This document shows positions 26,183-34,551 of a DNA stretch of 64,000 bases, in pieces; the first letter of the stretch is position 1, and the number at the start of each line of letters is the position of its first letter. The notes beneath the pieces were generated by a model, which saw nothing but the letters and a program-made list of their open reading frames with translations, ran no database searches and had not been told where the DNA came from. Made by a program: the position numbers and the translations under genes. This DNA is from Competibacter sp963695105 (GTDB taxonomy: Bacteria; Pseudomonadota; Gammaproteobacteria; Competibacterales; Competibacteraceae): contig CAVOGC010000004.1 in the NCBI GenBank assembly GCA_963695105.1, positions 62,001 through 126,000 on the forward strand, given 5' to 3'.

Positions 26183-26761
26183 TTAACCGAGATTAACGCC
26201 GAAATCGCGGGCGACCGCCGCCAGCCCGCCGGCGTAGCCCTGACCGATGGCCTTGAACTTCCACTCGTCGTTATTGCGGTAAAGCTCGCCGAAGATCATC
26301 GCCGTCTCGGTCGAGGCATCTTCGGACAGATCGTAGCGGGCGATTTCCTGATCGCCGTCGGCGTTCAGCGCCCGGATGTAGGCATCGCCGACCTGGCCGA
26401 AATTCTGCTTACGCGCCTCGGCGTCGTGAATGGTGACCACGAACGCCACCTTGGCGACGTCAGGGGTCATCAGGCCCAGATCGATTTCGATCACCTCGTC
26501 GTCGCCTTCGCCCTCGCCGGTGCGGTTATCACCCTTGTGGGAGACCGCGCCCGACGGGTCCAGGGCGTTGTTGTAAAACACGAAGTGCTGGTCGCTGAGC
26601 ACCTTGCCGCCACCGCCCAGCACGAAGGCGGAGGCGTCCAGGTCGAAATCGACGCCGTCGGTCTTGCGCGCATTCCAGCCCAGGCCGAAGCGTATCTTCT
26701 TCAGGCCGGGCGCTTGCTTGCTCAGCGAAACGTTGCCGCCTTTTTGCAGGGATACAGCCAT
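26183..26761 (-). CDS. terE: TerD/TerE family stress-response protein
   Basis: This 192-residue protein of the TerD domain family is associated with tellurite, oxidative and phage stress and binds calcium. The canonical features are MAVSLQKGGNVSLSKQAPGL, GWNARKTDGVDFDLDASAF (Asp-rich calcium site), GDNRTGEGEGDDEVIEIDL (second acidic site) and GELYRNNDEWKFKAIGQGY. It is the last gene of a five-gene minus-strand cluster, 72 bases after the preceding terD. TerD versus TerE cannot be settled by eye. Confidence 0.9.
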   Translation of the reverse strand: MAVSLQKGGNVSLSKQAPGLKKIRFGLGWNARKTDGVDFDLDASAFVLGGGGKVLSDQHFVFYNNALDPSGAVSHKGDNRTGEGEGDDEVIEIDLGLMTPDVAKVAFVVTIHDAEARKQNFGQVGDAYIRALNADGDQEIARYDLSEDASTETAMIFGELYRNNDEWKFKAIGQGYAGGLAAVARDFGVNLG

Positions 26762-26833
26762 TTCTTCAATCTCCTCTGTGTTGGATACCGGTATCCCCTC
26801 CTTGGCCAGGGAGGGGCAGCGCGAAGCGCTGGC

Positions 26834-27409
26834 TTAGATATTGACGCCGTATTGACGGCACATCGCCGCCAGTCCGCCGGCGTAGCCTTGGCCGACCGCG
26901 GTGAAGCGCCACTCGCCGCTATGCCGGTAGAGTTCGCCGAAAATCATCGCCGTCTCGGTCGAGGCGTCCTCGGCCAGGTCGTAGCGGGCGACTTCGTTGT
27001 TGGTTTCGGCGTTGACCACGCGGATGTAGGCGTTGCCGACTTGGCCGAAATTCTGCCGGCGCTGCTCAGCCTCGTGGATGGTGACGGTGAAGGCGATTTT
27101 CTGCACGTCCGCCGGCACGCGCGCCAGGTCCACCATGATCACCTCGTCGTCGCCCTCGCCGGCGCCGGTGAGGTTATCGCCGGTGTGCTGCACCGAACCG
27201 CAGGTGGATTTCAATTGGTTGTAAAAGATGAAATCGGCCTCCGAGCGGGCTTTGCCGTCGGCGCCCAGCAGGAACGCCGAGGCGTCCAGGTCGAAAGCGG
27301 CGCCGTCGGTGGCGCGGGGGTCCCAGCCCAAACCGATCAGCGCTTTCTTGAGGTCCGGCGCCTCCTTACTCAGGGACAGCCGGCCGCCTTTGTTGAGGGA
27401 AATAGCCAT
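26834..27409 (-). CDS. terD: TerD family stress-response protein
   Basis: This 191-residue TerD-domain protein is closely related to its downstream neighbour. It shows MAISLNKGGRLSLSKEAPDL, GWDPRATDGAAFDLDASAFL, GDNLTGAGEGDDEVIMVDL and GELYRHSGEWRFTAVGQGYA. Both acidic calcium-binding sites are complete. The ATG at 27409 has AGGGGAGG upstream and matches the family start. It probably arose with the neighbour by tandem duplication. Confidence 0.92.
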   Translation of the reverse strand: MAISLNKGGRLSLSKEAPDLKKALIGLGWDPRATDGAAFDLDASAFLLGADGKARSEADFIFYNQLKSTCGSVQHTGDNLTGAGEGDDEVIMVDLARVPADVQKIAFTVTIHEAEQRRQNFGQVGNAYIRVVNAETNNEVARYDLAEDASTETAMIFGELYRHSGEWRFTAVGQGYAGGLAAMCRQYGVNI

Positions 27410-27509
27410 ACGTCGATCCTCCCCTGTGTTGCCATACATGCGCGCACCGTCAGCAATGGTGGCGCTTCTTTAATCAGCGCCGGGCGGAAATCCACGACGC
27501 TCCGCGATC

Positions 27510-27965
27510 TCAGACCAGATCGAAGTCCTTGGGATTCAGGCCAAGTTCGGCGCAGATTTTGCGAACAATCGCCTTTTCATCGTCGTCGAAATTGCCGTCG
27601 GCGGCGCCGATGGCGCAGCAGACCCGCACCATCAGCCGCGAATCGGCTTCCTTGTCCTTCAGTTTGGCGACCGCCTGCAGCGCGCTGGCCTGGCCGATCT
27701 GGTGGTCGAACTCGAACTGCTTGGCGTACTTGTCAAAGATGGTGATGACCTCCTCGGTGCTGAACACCGACAGCACCTCGGAATTGCGCAGGAAGCCCAT
27801 CATCTTCTGTTTTTCCTCGGGCCGGACCACACCGTCGGCATTAGCCACCAGTGCGCAGCCGGCCACCACCGCTTCCAGAAAACTCTTGTTACGCAGTTTG
27901 GTCACTTCGGATTTCAGGTTGGCGGAGACTTCGCTGTAACGCTGTTTCAACCATTCAAGAGCCAT
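27510..27965 (-). CDS. terB: Tellurite resistance protein TerB
   Basis: This 151-residue all-helical TerB-fold protein has metal-binding acidic loops: ALVANADGVVRPEEKQKM and CAIGAADGNFDDDEKAIVRKI. TerB links the membrane-bound TerC with TerD proteins in the Ter stress complex. It lies in the middle of the cluster, between the TerA-like gene and the two terD genes. No terC gene is seen in the window. Confidence 0.93.
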   Translation of the reverse strand: MALEWLKQRYSEVSANLKSEVTKLRNKSFLEAVVAGCALVANADGVVRPEEKQKMMGFLRNSEVLSVFSTEEVITIFDKYAKQFEFDHQIGQASALQAVAKLKDKEADSRLMVRVCCAIGAADGNFDDDEKAIVRKICAELGLNPKDFDLV

Positions 27966-28006
27966 GAGTGGATTCCTCCAGTTATAGGCGAAAAACGCGG
28001 ACGAAA

Positions 28007-29275
28007 TTAATCCTTGGACCCGGCGACCCAGCGTAGGCCGAAGCCATAGGCCTGGTCCAGGACGCGGTGATCCTGAAAATATTCAACCAGCTTTGTGACC
28101 TTGATGTTACCACCCTGGTTTTCCAACATGGCCAGGGCGCACATGCGCTGGTTGGTACCGTGGCTGTCGAGCCGGATCTCCAGGGTCGGCTGGTTGGGGG
28201 TTTGAATGGTGACCACCGCATCGGTCTCCGACCAATTGGGCGCCCCTTCGTAGATGAAGGCGAAAACAGCCACTCGGTCCAGTTGGTCCCAGTGCTGGCC
28301 GTTGATGCGCAGGAACTCGCCCTGGGCGCTGGTGCCGCTGCGGTCGTCGCCCATGAGCTGGATGTAGGGCGGTTCCAGCAGGCTGCCGAAACTGTCGCCC
28401 AGCGCCTGCACCGCGCCGGCCCGGCCATCCCGCAGCCGGAACAGGCACCCCAGGTCGAGATCGATCTTGCGGCTGGTCAGCCGACCGAAGAAGCCCTTGC
28501 CACCGCCGCCCTGATGCCAGTTCAGGTTGACGACCAGCTCGCCGAAGCCTTGGCCGGCTTTCTCCAGCGAAATGCTGCTGCCCTTTTTCTCCAGCGTGAT
28601 TTTTTCCAGCCGGATCGGTTTGGCCGGCGGCGCGGCCGGGGATGGCGACGGCGCGGGCCGGGCGGCGGCCGGGGATGGCGACGGCGCGGGCCGGGCGGTG
28701 GCCGGGGATGGCGACGGCGCGGCACCAGCGTCGGGATCGTCGGCCACGTCCACGCCGTACTGCTTGGCCAGTGGCCCCAGCCCGCCAACGAAGCCCTGGC
28801 CTACCGCGCGAAACTTCCATTCGCCGCCGCGCCGATACAACTCACCGGCGACGAGCGCCGTTTCCGGCATCGTTTTGGTGGTCAGAGGAAAGACCGCCAG
28901 CGGCGTCTGGTTGCCGGCGGCGCGAATCTCCGCCCGTACCTGGCTCAGTTGGCCGAACGATTGGCCGCGCTTCTGGCCCTGGTCGATGGTCAGGGCGATG
29001 ACGATCCGTTCGATGGCCGCCGGCAACGCAGCGAAATTGACGGTAAAAGTCCGGCCGTCGCTGGCGCGCTGGATGCCGCCGCCGGCCAGCGTCGCCTGGT
29101 TGTAGAAGATGAAATCGCCGTCACCGCGCACCTTGCCCTGCGCGGTTAGCGCGAAGGCGCTGGAATCGATGGTCAGCGGGGTGTTGGCCGGCTGCCAGTC
29201 GAGCGCGATCTCGACCGCGGTCGTCGCGGGGCTTTGTTGGGTGATGGAAAAGTTCTGGCCGGGCTGTAAATCCAT
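28007..29275 (-). CDS. terA: TerA-like protein: TerD domain plus C-terminal TerF/TerA-type domain
   Basis: This 422-residue two-domain Ter protein has an N-terminal TerD-like domain (LTIDSSAFALTAQGKVRGDG, FIFYNQATLAGGGIQR, GELYRRGGEWKFRAVGQGF). Its Asp-rich calcium residues are partly replaced (DSSAF for DLDASAF). A linker of three 11-residue PSPSPAAARPA-type repeats follows. The second domain (LEKKGSSISLEKAGQGFGEL, KIDLDLGCLFRLRDG, YIQLMGDDRSGTSAQGEFL) is the kind found in TerA. The ATG at 29275 with GGGGGA upstream is preferred over an upstream TTG. The gene sits 21 bases after the first cluster gene. Confidence 0.85.
   Translation of the reverse strand: MDLQPGQNFSITQQSPATTAVEIALDWQPANTPLTIDSSAFALTAQGKVRGDGDFIFYNQATLAGGGIQRASDGRTFTVNFAALPAAIERIVIALTIDQGQKRGQSFGQLSQVRAEIRAAGNQTPLAVFPLTTKTMPETALVAGELYRRGGEWKFRAVGQGFVGGLGPLAKQYGVDVADDPDAGAAPSPSPATARPAPSPSPAAARPAPSPSPAAPPAKPIRLEKITLEKKGSSISLEKAGQGFGELVVNLNWHQGGGGKGFFGRLTSRKIDLDLGCLFRLRDGRAGAVQALGDSFGSLLEPPYIQLMGDDRSGTSAQGEFLRINGQHWDQLDRVAVFAFIYEGAPNWSETDAVVTIQTPNQPTLEIRLDSHGTNQRMCALAMLENQGGNIKVTKLVEYFQDHRVLDQAYGFGLRWVAGSKD
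28628..28730 (-). repeat. Three 33-base repeats in the terA linker
   Basis: Three near-identical 33-base units code the PSPSPAAARPA-type linker between the two domains of the TerA-like protein. Length is a multiple of three, so copy number changes keep the frame. Borders are approximate. Confidence 0.8.
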
Positions 29276-29296
29276 GACGGAGTCCCCCAACGGGTT

Positions 29297-29899
29297 TTAC
29301 AGGTAGGGGCGAAGCGCCGGCAACAGGTCGTGGAAGGTGCGGCCGTCGGCCTGTTCGCCGATGGCCTGCATTTTCCACTCATTGTTGTGACGGTACAGCT
29401 TGGTCATGATCAGACCGGTATGTTGGCCGCCTTCCAGCGACAGATCGAAGCGGGCGATCTCGCCGTCGTTGGCTCCGTCCACCAGTCGGCAGAATGCGTT
29501 GGGAATGCCGGTGAAGTCCTCGCCGCTGAAGCTGTTGACGGTAAAAATCAGAACCTGCACCGCCGCCGGAACCTGGTTCAGGTCAATGGTAATTCGCTCG
29601 TTTTCGGAGCCGGACTCCCCGCCACCGGAGCGATCATCGCCGCTGTGGCGGATGGAGCCGCAACGGCTTTTCAGTTGTCTGAACCATACGGTATCCACTA
29701 GATTGCCGCTGGCGTCGAACAGCAGGCAGGACGCGTCCAGGTCCACCGCCGTCTGGCGCTCGCCGGCACCGAAGCCCAGGAAGCCGCGGGTCTGGACTTG
29801 CTTCATGCCCCAGCCCAAGCCCATGACGACCTGGCTTAAACCGCGTCCGGCCTCTTTCTCCAGACTGATGCGCTGGCCTTTTTGCAGGTTGATGGCCAT
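29297..29899 (-). CDS. TerD-domain protein (TerZ/TerX-like), first gene of Ter cluster
   Basis: This 200-residue TerD-like protein begins MAINLQKGQRISLEKEAG. It contains GERQTAVDLDASCLLFDASG, SGDDRSGGGESGSENERITI and TKLYRHNNEWKMQAIGEQA. The acidic calcium-type sites are mostly kept. The ATG at 29899 fits the family start and is preceded by a purine-rich GAGG stretch. As the promoter-proximal gene of the minus-strand operon it is followed by terA, terB and two terD genes. Confidence 0.87.
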   Translation of the reverse strand: MAINLQKGQRISLEKEAGRGLSQVVMGLGWGMKQVQTRGFLGFGAGERQTAVDLDASCLLFDASGNLVDTVWFRQLKSRCGSIRHSGDDRSGGGESGSENERITIDLNQVPAAVQVLIFTVNSFSGEDFTGIPNAFCRLVDGANDGEIARFDLSLEGGQHTGLIMTKLYRHNNEWKMQAIGEQADGRTFHDLLPALRPYL

Positions 29900-30094
29900 T
29901 CCGATTTCCTCGTTGCATTGTGGGGGTAACAAGTGAATGATGACCGCAATCCGTTTCAGGTCAAGTGTAGCCGCCGGCGGATCGATGGCGCGGCGGGCTG
30001 GCGGCTGCCCCGAAGGCACCAGCAACCACTACACTACATTGAGACGGGTTCGCGAGAATTCAAGAGGGCTTGAAAAGTTCCGTAGGAGGTAGTC

Positions 30095-32179
30095 ATGCGC
30101 GCGCTCGCATTATTGCTGCTCGCTGTCCTGACCAGCGCGGTCGGGGCCACGCCGCCCGATTCCGGCATCCAGAAGTGGCGGGATAACAAGGGGATCTGGC
30201 ATTACGGCGACTCTCGCCCCACGGCGCCCGACGCCGCCACCAACAGCGCCGCCGAAGCCTATCGGCGCGGCGATCACGGCACCGCCTTCGAAGAATACAT
30301 GGTCTGGGCCAAGCAGGGCGATCCCAAGGCGCAGACCATGATCGGTTTGATGTACCTGCGCGGCGAGGGCGCGGCGCAGAGCCAGCGCAGCGCCCTCGAG
30401 TGGCTGCGCAAGGCCGCCCTGCAGGGCAACGACGAAGCGCAGTTCCAATTATCGATGCTGTATATCGCCAATCCCGAGCTGGCGCCCAGCGAGCGGGAAG
30501 CACTGCTGTGGCTGAGCCGGTCGGCGGTACACGGCAACGCCGACGCGCAATACGCCCTGGCCGGCCGCTACGCCGCCGGCCAGGGCGTGAGTCAGGATCA
30601 CCGGGAAGCGGTCAACTGGTACCAGCAGGCGGCCCGGCAGGGCCACCCCAGCGCCCTGTTCGAACTGGGGAATGCCTATGCCAGCGGCCGCGGGGTGTCG
30701 CGCAACGACAAGGAGTCCGTGCGCTGGTACCGGCAAGCGGCGGAGCAGGGGTACCCGGACGCTCAGTTTGCCTTGGGCGCGATGTACGCCAGCGGTCGCG
30801 GTGTAGTCGACAGCGATCAGGATGCCGTGCGCTGGTATCGCAAGGCGGCTGAACAAGGTCATGCCGAGGCGCAGTACAACCTGGCGGTGCGCTATTTGAG
30901 CGGCCGCGGCGTACAGCTCTCCACGGTGGATGCGTTCAACTGGTTTCGCAAGGCGGCCGAACAGGGCTTGGGGCTGGCGCAACAGGAACTGGGGCGGATG
31001 TACACTGACGGTCAGGGCACGGCCCGCAACGATACCGAGGCGGTGAGGTGGTACCGGCTGGCCGCCGACCAGAACCTGCCGCTGGCGCAGTACTACCTGG
31101 GACGAATGTACGTCGCGGGTCGCGGCGGGCTGCCGCGCGACGAGCGCGCGGCGCTGCTCTGGTTCCGCCGTGCCGCCGACCAGAACCTGCCGCTGGCGCA
31201 ACTGGAATTGGCCGATAATTATATGAGCGGCCGCGGGATAGTGCTGGACGAAGCCAAGGGCGTGCAACTGTTGGAGCAGGCGGCCAAGGGTGGCAACCTC
31301 GAAGCCCAGGTGCGGATGGCCGAGCGCTATCTCAATGGCCGCGGCGTGCAACGCGACGGCCGGCTTGGCGTGGACTGGCTGCGCAAGGCGGCCGAGCAGG
31401 GGCATACCGAAGCCCAACGGCGGTTGGGGCAGATCTACGCCGAAGGTGGAGCCATCGAGCGTGACGAGGCGCAGTCGGCAACCTGGTACCGCAAGGCGGC
31501 CGAGCAGGGCGATGCCGCCAGCCAGTCCCGGCTGGCCGAAATGTACGCTCGCGGCATTGGTGTGTCGCAGGACGCCCGACAGGCGCTGCAATGGTTTCGC
31601 AAGGCCGCCGAGCAGGGCGATGCGGCGGCGAGATTCAACCTTGGGGTGCTGTACGCCACGGGCCAGGGAACCCCGCGCGACGAAGCGCAAGCCATGGTCT
31701 GGTACCGCAAGGCGGCCGAGCAGGGCCTTGCCGCGGCGGAACTGAATCTGGGCTTGCTGTACGCGGGAGGCCAGGGCGGGGTGCCGCGCAACGAAGCTCA
31801 AGCCGTGGCCTGGTACCGCAAGGCCGCGGCGCGGGAACTGCCCCTGGCGCAATTGCTGCTTGGCTTGGCCTACGCGACCGGGCGTGGTGTGCCCCGTGAC
31901 GACTCGCAGGCAGTCAGTTGGTTCGAGCAGGCCGCCAACAGTGGGCTGCCGTTGGCCCAGTACGGCCTGGGAATGATGTACAACGATGGCCGAGGGATCG
32001 GACGGGATGAGGTCAAGGCTCATCTATGGTTGGATCTGGCGGTTTCGGCCGGTTACGTGGGCGCGGCTCGACCGCTGGATTCCATTGCCCGCCAGTTAAA
32101 CGAAAGAGATCTGGCGCGCGCCAGGCAACTGGCTAGCGACTGGCGGCAGGCCAACGCCCGGATTTCTCAACGGAACTGA
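30095..32179 (+). CDS. Exported Sel1-repeat protein with N-terminal DUF4124-like motif
   Basis: This 694-residue protein begins with a signal peptide (MRALALLLLAVLTSAVGA) and a DUF4124-like segment (IQKWRDNKGIWHYGDSRP). I count sixteen Sel1-type repeats of about 36 residues following the pattern A-x-x-x-L-G-x-x-Y-x-x-G-x-G-V ... A-x-x-W-Y-R-K-A-A-E-Q-G. Such solenoids mediate protein-protein contacts, often in envelope or signalling complexes. A strong TAGGAGG lies 7-8 bases before the ATG. Repeats are regular with no frame breaks. The partner is unknown; the divergent Ter operon is its only close neighbour. Confidence 0.9.
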   Translation: MRALALLLLAVLTSAVGATPPDSGIQKWRDNKGIWHYGDSRPTAPDAATNSAAEAYRRGDHGTAFEEYMVWAKQGDPKAQTMIGLMYLRGEGAAQSQRSALEWLRKAALQGNDEAQFQLSMLYIANPELAPSEREALLWLSRSAVHGNADAQYALAGRYAAGQGVSQDHREAVNWYQQAARQGHPSALFELGNAYASGRGVSRNDKESVRWYRQAAEQGYPDAQFALGAMYASGRGVVDSDQDAVRWYRKAAEQGHAEAQYNLAVRYLSGRGVQLSTVDAFNWFRKAAEQGLGLAQQELGRMYTDGQGTARNDTEAVRWYRLAADQNLPLAQYYLGRMYVAGRGGLPRDERAALLWFRRAADQNLPLAQLELADNYMSGRGIVLDEAKGVQLLEQAAKGGNLEAQVRMAERYLNGRGVQRDGRLGVDWLRKAAEQGHTEAQRRLGQIYAEGGAIERDEAQSATWYRKAAEQGDAASQSRLAEMYARGIGVSQDARQALQWFRKAAEQGDAAARFNLGVLYATGQGTPRDEAQAMVWYRKAAEQGLAAAELNLGLLYAGGQGGVPRNEAQAVAWYRKAAARELPLAQLLLGLAYATGRGVPRDDSQAVSWFEQAANSGLPLAQYGLGMMYNDGRGIGRDEVKAHLWLDLAVSAGYVGAARPLDSIARQLNERDLARARQLASDWRQANARISQRN

Positions 32180-32201
32180 GTGTCTCGTCCGGGGGAGGTG
32201 G

Positions 32202-32606
32202 TCAATGGCTCTTGCGGTTGGGGTCGAGCATGTGTTGCCCCAGATCCCTGACGAAATCTTCCAGCCGCGACGATTCGGCATGCAGGTGTTCGTTCATATG
32301 GCGCAGGGCGGTCGCCAGCCGGTAGGTGCGGGATAACAGTTGTTCCAGGTTGTTGGACTGCCACAGTTTGTCCGGGTTGACTTCAGGGCCACCCTCGCCC
32401 AGCATGACCGCGCACCATTCGGGAATGCGGTACATCAGCATCGATTCCCGATCGTTGGCCAGACAGAGCGTGACGCCGACGTTGTACTTGCGCAGTGTCG
32501 TCATAACTTCATCCAGACAACGCTGCATTTCCTCGCTGGGCCGCTCGTTGGCGTGCAGAATTTCACCCTCGCTCAAAATATCCCGTTTTTCGTCTACCCT
32601 GCTCAT
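32202..32606 (-). CDS. Hypothetical protein, 134 aa, soluble
   Basis: I do not recognise this protein. It is acidic at the start (MSRVDEKRDILSEGEILHAN), then helical with KYNVGVTLCLANDRESMLMY, which could be a small alpha/beta core. RIPEWCAVMLGEGG and a C-terminal helical segment (LLSRTYRLATALRHMNEHLH) follow. There is no signal peptide or membrane helix. It converges on the Sel1 gene with a 22-base gap. GGAGG lies close upstream of the ATG (GACAGGAGGCGATCCAAATG), which supports it as a real gene. Confidence 0.65.
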   Translation of the reverse strand: MSRVDEKRDILSEGEILHANERPSEEMQRCLDEVMTTLRKYNVGVTLCLANDRESMLMYRIPEWCAVMLGEGGPEVNPDKLWQSNNLEQLLSRTYRLATALRHMNEHLHAESSRLEDFVRDLGQHMLDPNRKSH

Positions 32607-33048
32607 TTGGATCGCCTCCTGTCGTCGGGGCCGCGCATGGATTCAAAGCGATGATCGGTTTTCCATGAGGTTCAAGATCATACGGTAATTCACCGTAGGC
32701 CGCCAGCGTGGACCAAACCGGCGAGGTCGCGCCATGGCCGGGCCGGCGCGCGCACTGGAGGGAGACGCAGTCGGTCTATCGGAGCATGAGGATGGCGCGG
32801 ATGCGGATCGGCTTGTCCCGATTTGAGTGCCCGGAAAATCGGGTCCGGCGTATTTTTCCTCGTTTGCCGACAACACAAAAGCCTTATCATGATGCCCCCG
32901 CGGCAGCGGGGATGGCGCCAGATGCCGAATTATTCTTCAATCGTCGTTTGGGCATCAATTGATCTGGTCAACGGGATGAAGCCGCCCACCGGGCACGCGG
33001 ACGAGCATTTGGCGAATCCGCCATAAGAAATTCAATTAAAAGGTTATT
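32607..33048. other. 442-base intergenic region before ychF
   Basis: I see no convincing gene here. It holds a hairpin at 32817-32843 (CCCGATTT with AAATCGGG, 11-base loop) that is not directly followed by a T run, and AT-richer sequence towards ychF where its promoter should lie. AAAAGG stands before the ychF start. Confidence 0.5.
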
Positions 33049-34140
33049 ATGTCTCTCAAATGCGGTATTGTCGGTTTGCCAAACGTCGGCAAATCCACGC
33101 TATTCAACGCGCTCACCAAAGCGGGTATCCAAGCCGAGAATTATCCGTTCTGCACCATCGATCCCAATGTCGGGGTAGTGCCGGTGCCCGATCCGCGGCT
33201 GGACGCCCTGGCCGCCATCGTGAAACCACAGAAGATCCTGCCGGCCACGGTCGAGTTCGTCGATATCGCCGGATTGGTGGCCGGCGCCTCCAAGGGCGAA
33301 GGGTTGGGCAACCAGTTTCTGGCCCACATCCGCGAGACCGACGCTATCGCCCAAGTGGTGCGCTGCTTCGCAAACGACGACGTGATTCATGTGTCCGGGC
33401 GGGTCGACCCGCGCGAGGATATCGAGACCATCAATACCGAGCTGGCGCTGGCCGATTTGGCGGCGGTGGAAAAAGCGCTGTTGCGCGCCGAGAAAATGGC
33501 CAAGGCCGGCGGCCGGGAGGCGCTGGAACGCAAGGCGCTGCTGAACCGGGTGCAAGCCCATCTGGATACGGGCGCACCGCTGCGGACCCTGGCGCTGGCC
33601 GCAACGGAACGCGAGCAACTGCGGGAGTTGTTTCTGCTGACCGCCAAGCCGGTGCTGTACATCGCCAACATCGCCGAAGACGGCTTCGCCGGCAACCCGT
33701 TACTGGACCAGGTCAGGGGCATCGCGGAGCGGGAAGGGGCCGAGGTGGTGCCGGCGTGCGCGGCGATCGAAGCGGAGCTGGCGGAGCTGGACGAAGCCGA
33801 CAAGGCCGAGTTTCTGGCCGACTATGGCCTGTCCGAACCGGGTCTGGATCGGGTGATCCACGCCGCCTATAAGCTGCTGGGGCTGGAAACCTACTTTACC
33901 GCTGGTCCCAAGGAAGTACGGGCCTGGACCGTTCGAGCCGGCGCCACCGCGCCGCAAGCGGCCGGCGTGATTCACAGCGACTTCGAGCACGGTTTCATCC
34001 GCGCCGAAGTGATCGCCTATGCCGACTATATCGCCTGCGGGGGCGAATCCGGCGCCCGGGAGGCGGGCAAGTGGCGATTGGAGGGCAAGGATTACATCGT
34101 CCAGGAAGGCGACGTCATGCACTTCCGCTTCAACGTTTAG
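33049..34140 (+). CDS. ychF: Ribosome-binding ATPase YchF (Obg-like)
   Basis: This 363-residue Obg-family P-loop ATPase binds ribosomes and is linked to stress and translation control. The P-loop is GLPNVGKSTLFNALT, Walker B is FVDIAGLVAGASKGEG, and the base-recognition segment reads YIANIAED (NxxE type), which favours ATP over GTP. The C-terminal TGS-like domain starts near TYFTAGPKEVRAWTV and ends DVMHFRFNV. Length and start fit the family. Confidence 0.96.
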   Translation: MSLKCGIVGLPNVGKSTLFNALTKAGIQAENYPFCTIDPNVGVVPVPDPRLDALAAIVKPQKILPATVEFVDIAGLVAGASKGEGLGNQFLAHIRETDAIAQVVRCFANDDVIHVSGRVDPREDIETINTELALADLAAVEKALLRAEKMAKAGGREALERKALLNRVQAHLDTGAPLRTLALAATEREQLRELFLLTAKPVLYIANIAEDGFAGNPLLDQVRGIAEREGAEVVPACAAIEAELAELDEADKAEFLADYGLSEPGLDRVIHAAYKLLGLETYFTAGPKEVRAWTVRAGATAPQAAGVIHSDFEHGFIRAEVIAYADYIACGGESGAREAGKWRLEGKDYIVQEGDVMHFRFNV

Positions 34141-34313
34141 GCGGCGGGCGCGGAGTTTCACCGGCCCAGCCTCCGTACCCGCTGGAAAAATACCGCCAAG
34201 ACCGCCGACGATACTCCGGTTGTACGGCTCCACAGTCTGTAGCCGCCATGTGGAAACCGGTCCTCTCAACTAGCGTAATCGCATCGTGCGAGTCATGCGG
34301 CGCGGCCCACTCT

Positions 34314-34447
34314 TCAAAAGAGCGCCAGCCGCACCAGCATAAACATCGCCACCGCCGCGGCCATGCCGGCGAACCGCTTTTGTAAGGTTGGGCCGGCGAT
34401 GCGTTTTCCCGCCGCGATCCCCAGCCATGCCCGCCAGCCCGCCGCCG
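34314..34447 (-). pseudogene. Remnant of the 3' end of a TSUP permease gene
   Basis: About 130 bases are clearly similar to the last part of the intact TSUP gene at 41.7 kb, on the same strand. The decoded end GKRIAGPTLQKRFAGMAAAV matches GKRIAGPTLQKLFAGMIVAV, and the stop codon is at the equivalent place. A two-base deletion puts GGLAGMA into another frame, and nothing upstream of it is TSUP-like. The fragment marks the left border of the accessory island. Identity is roughly four in five bases by eye, so it is not a fresh duplication. Confidence 0.75.
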
Positions 34448-34504
34448 ACGGACATCTCGGGCGCTTTACTGACGATGTTTCGGTGCGCCAAAGACCCACA
34501 TTTT

Positions 34505-34513
34505 TGTGATAAT
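34505..34513 (+). promoter_or_regulatory. Possible extended -10 promoter of the island operon
   Basis: TGTGATAAT fits an extended -10 (TG-n-TATAAT type) 38 bases before the first gene of the island. No good -35 box is seen 17 bases upstream. It is the only AT-rich spot in this gap. Confidence 0.35.
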
Positions 34514-34551
34514 GTGACAGTTTCCACACGGCTTTCAACGTCCCAACCACC

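Noticed and set aside
30095..32179. CRISPR-like or satellite repeat
   Set aside because: The periodicity is that of Sel1 protein repeats; the DNA units are degenerate and coding.
32817..32843. Rho-independent terminator
   Set aside because: The hairpin is good, but no T run follows directly and no gene ends just before it.
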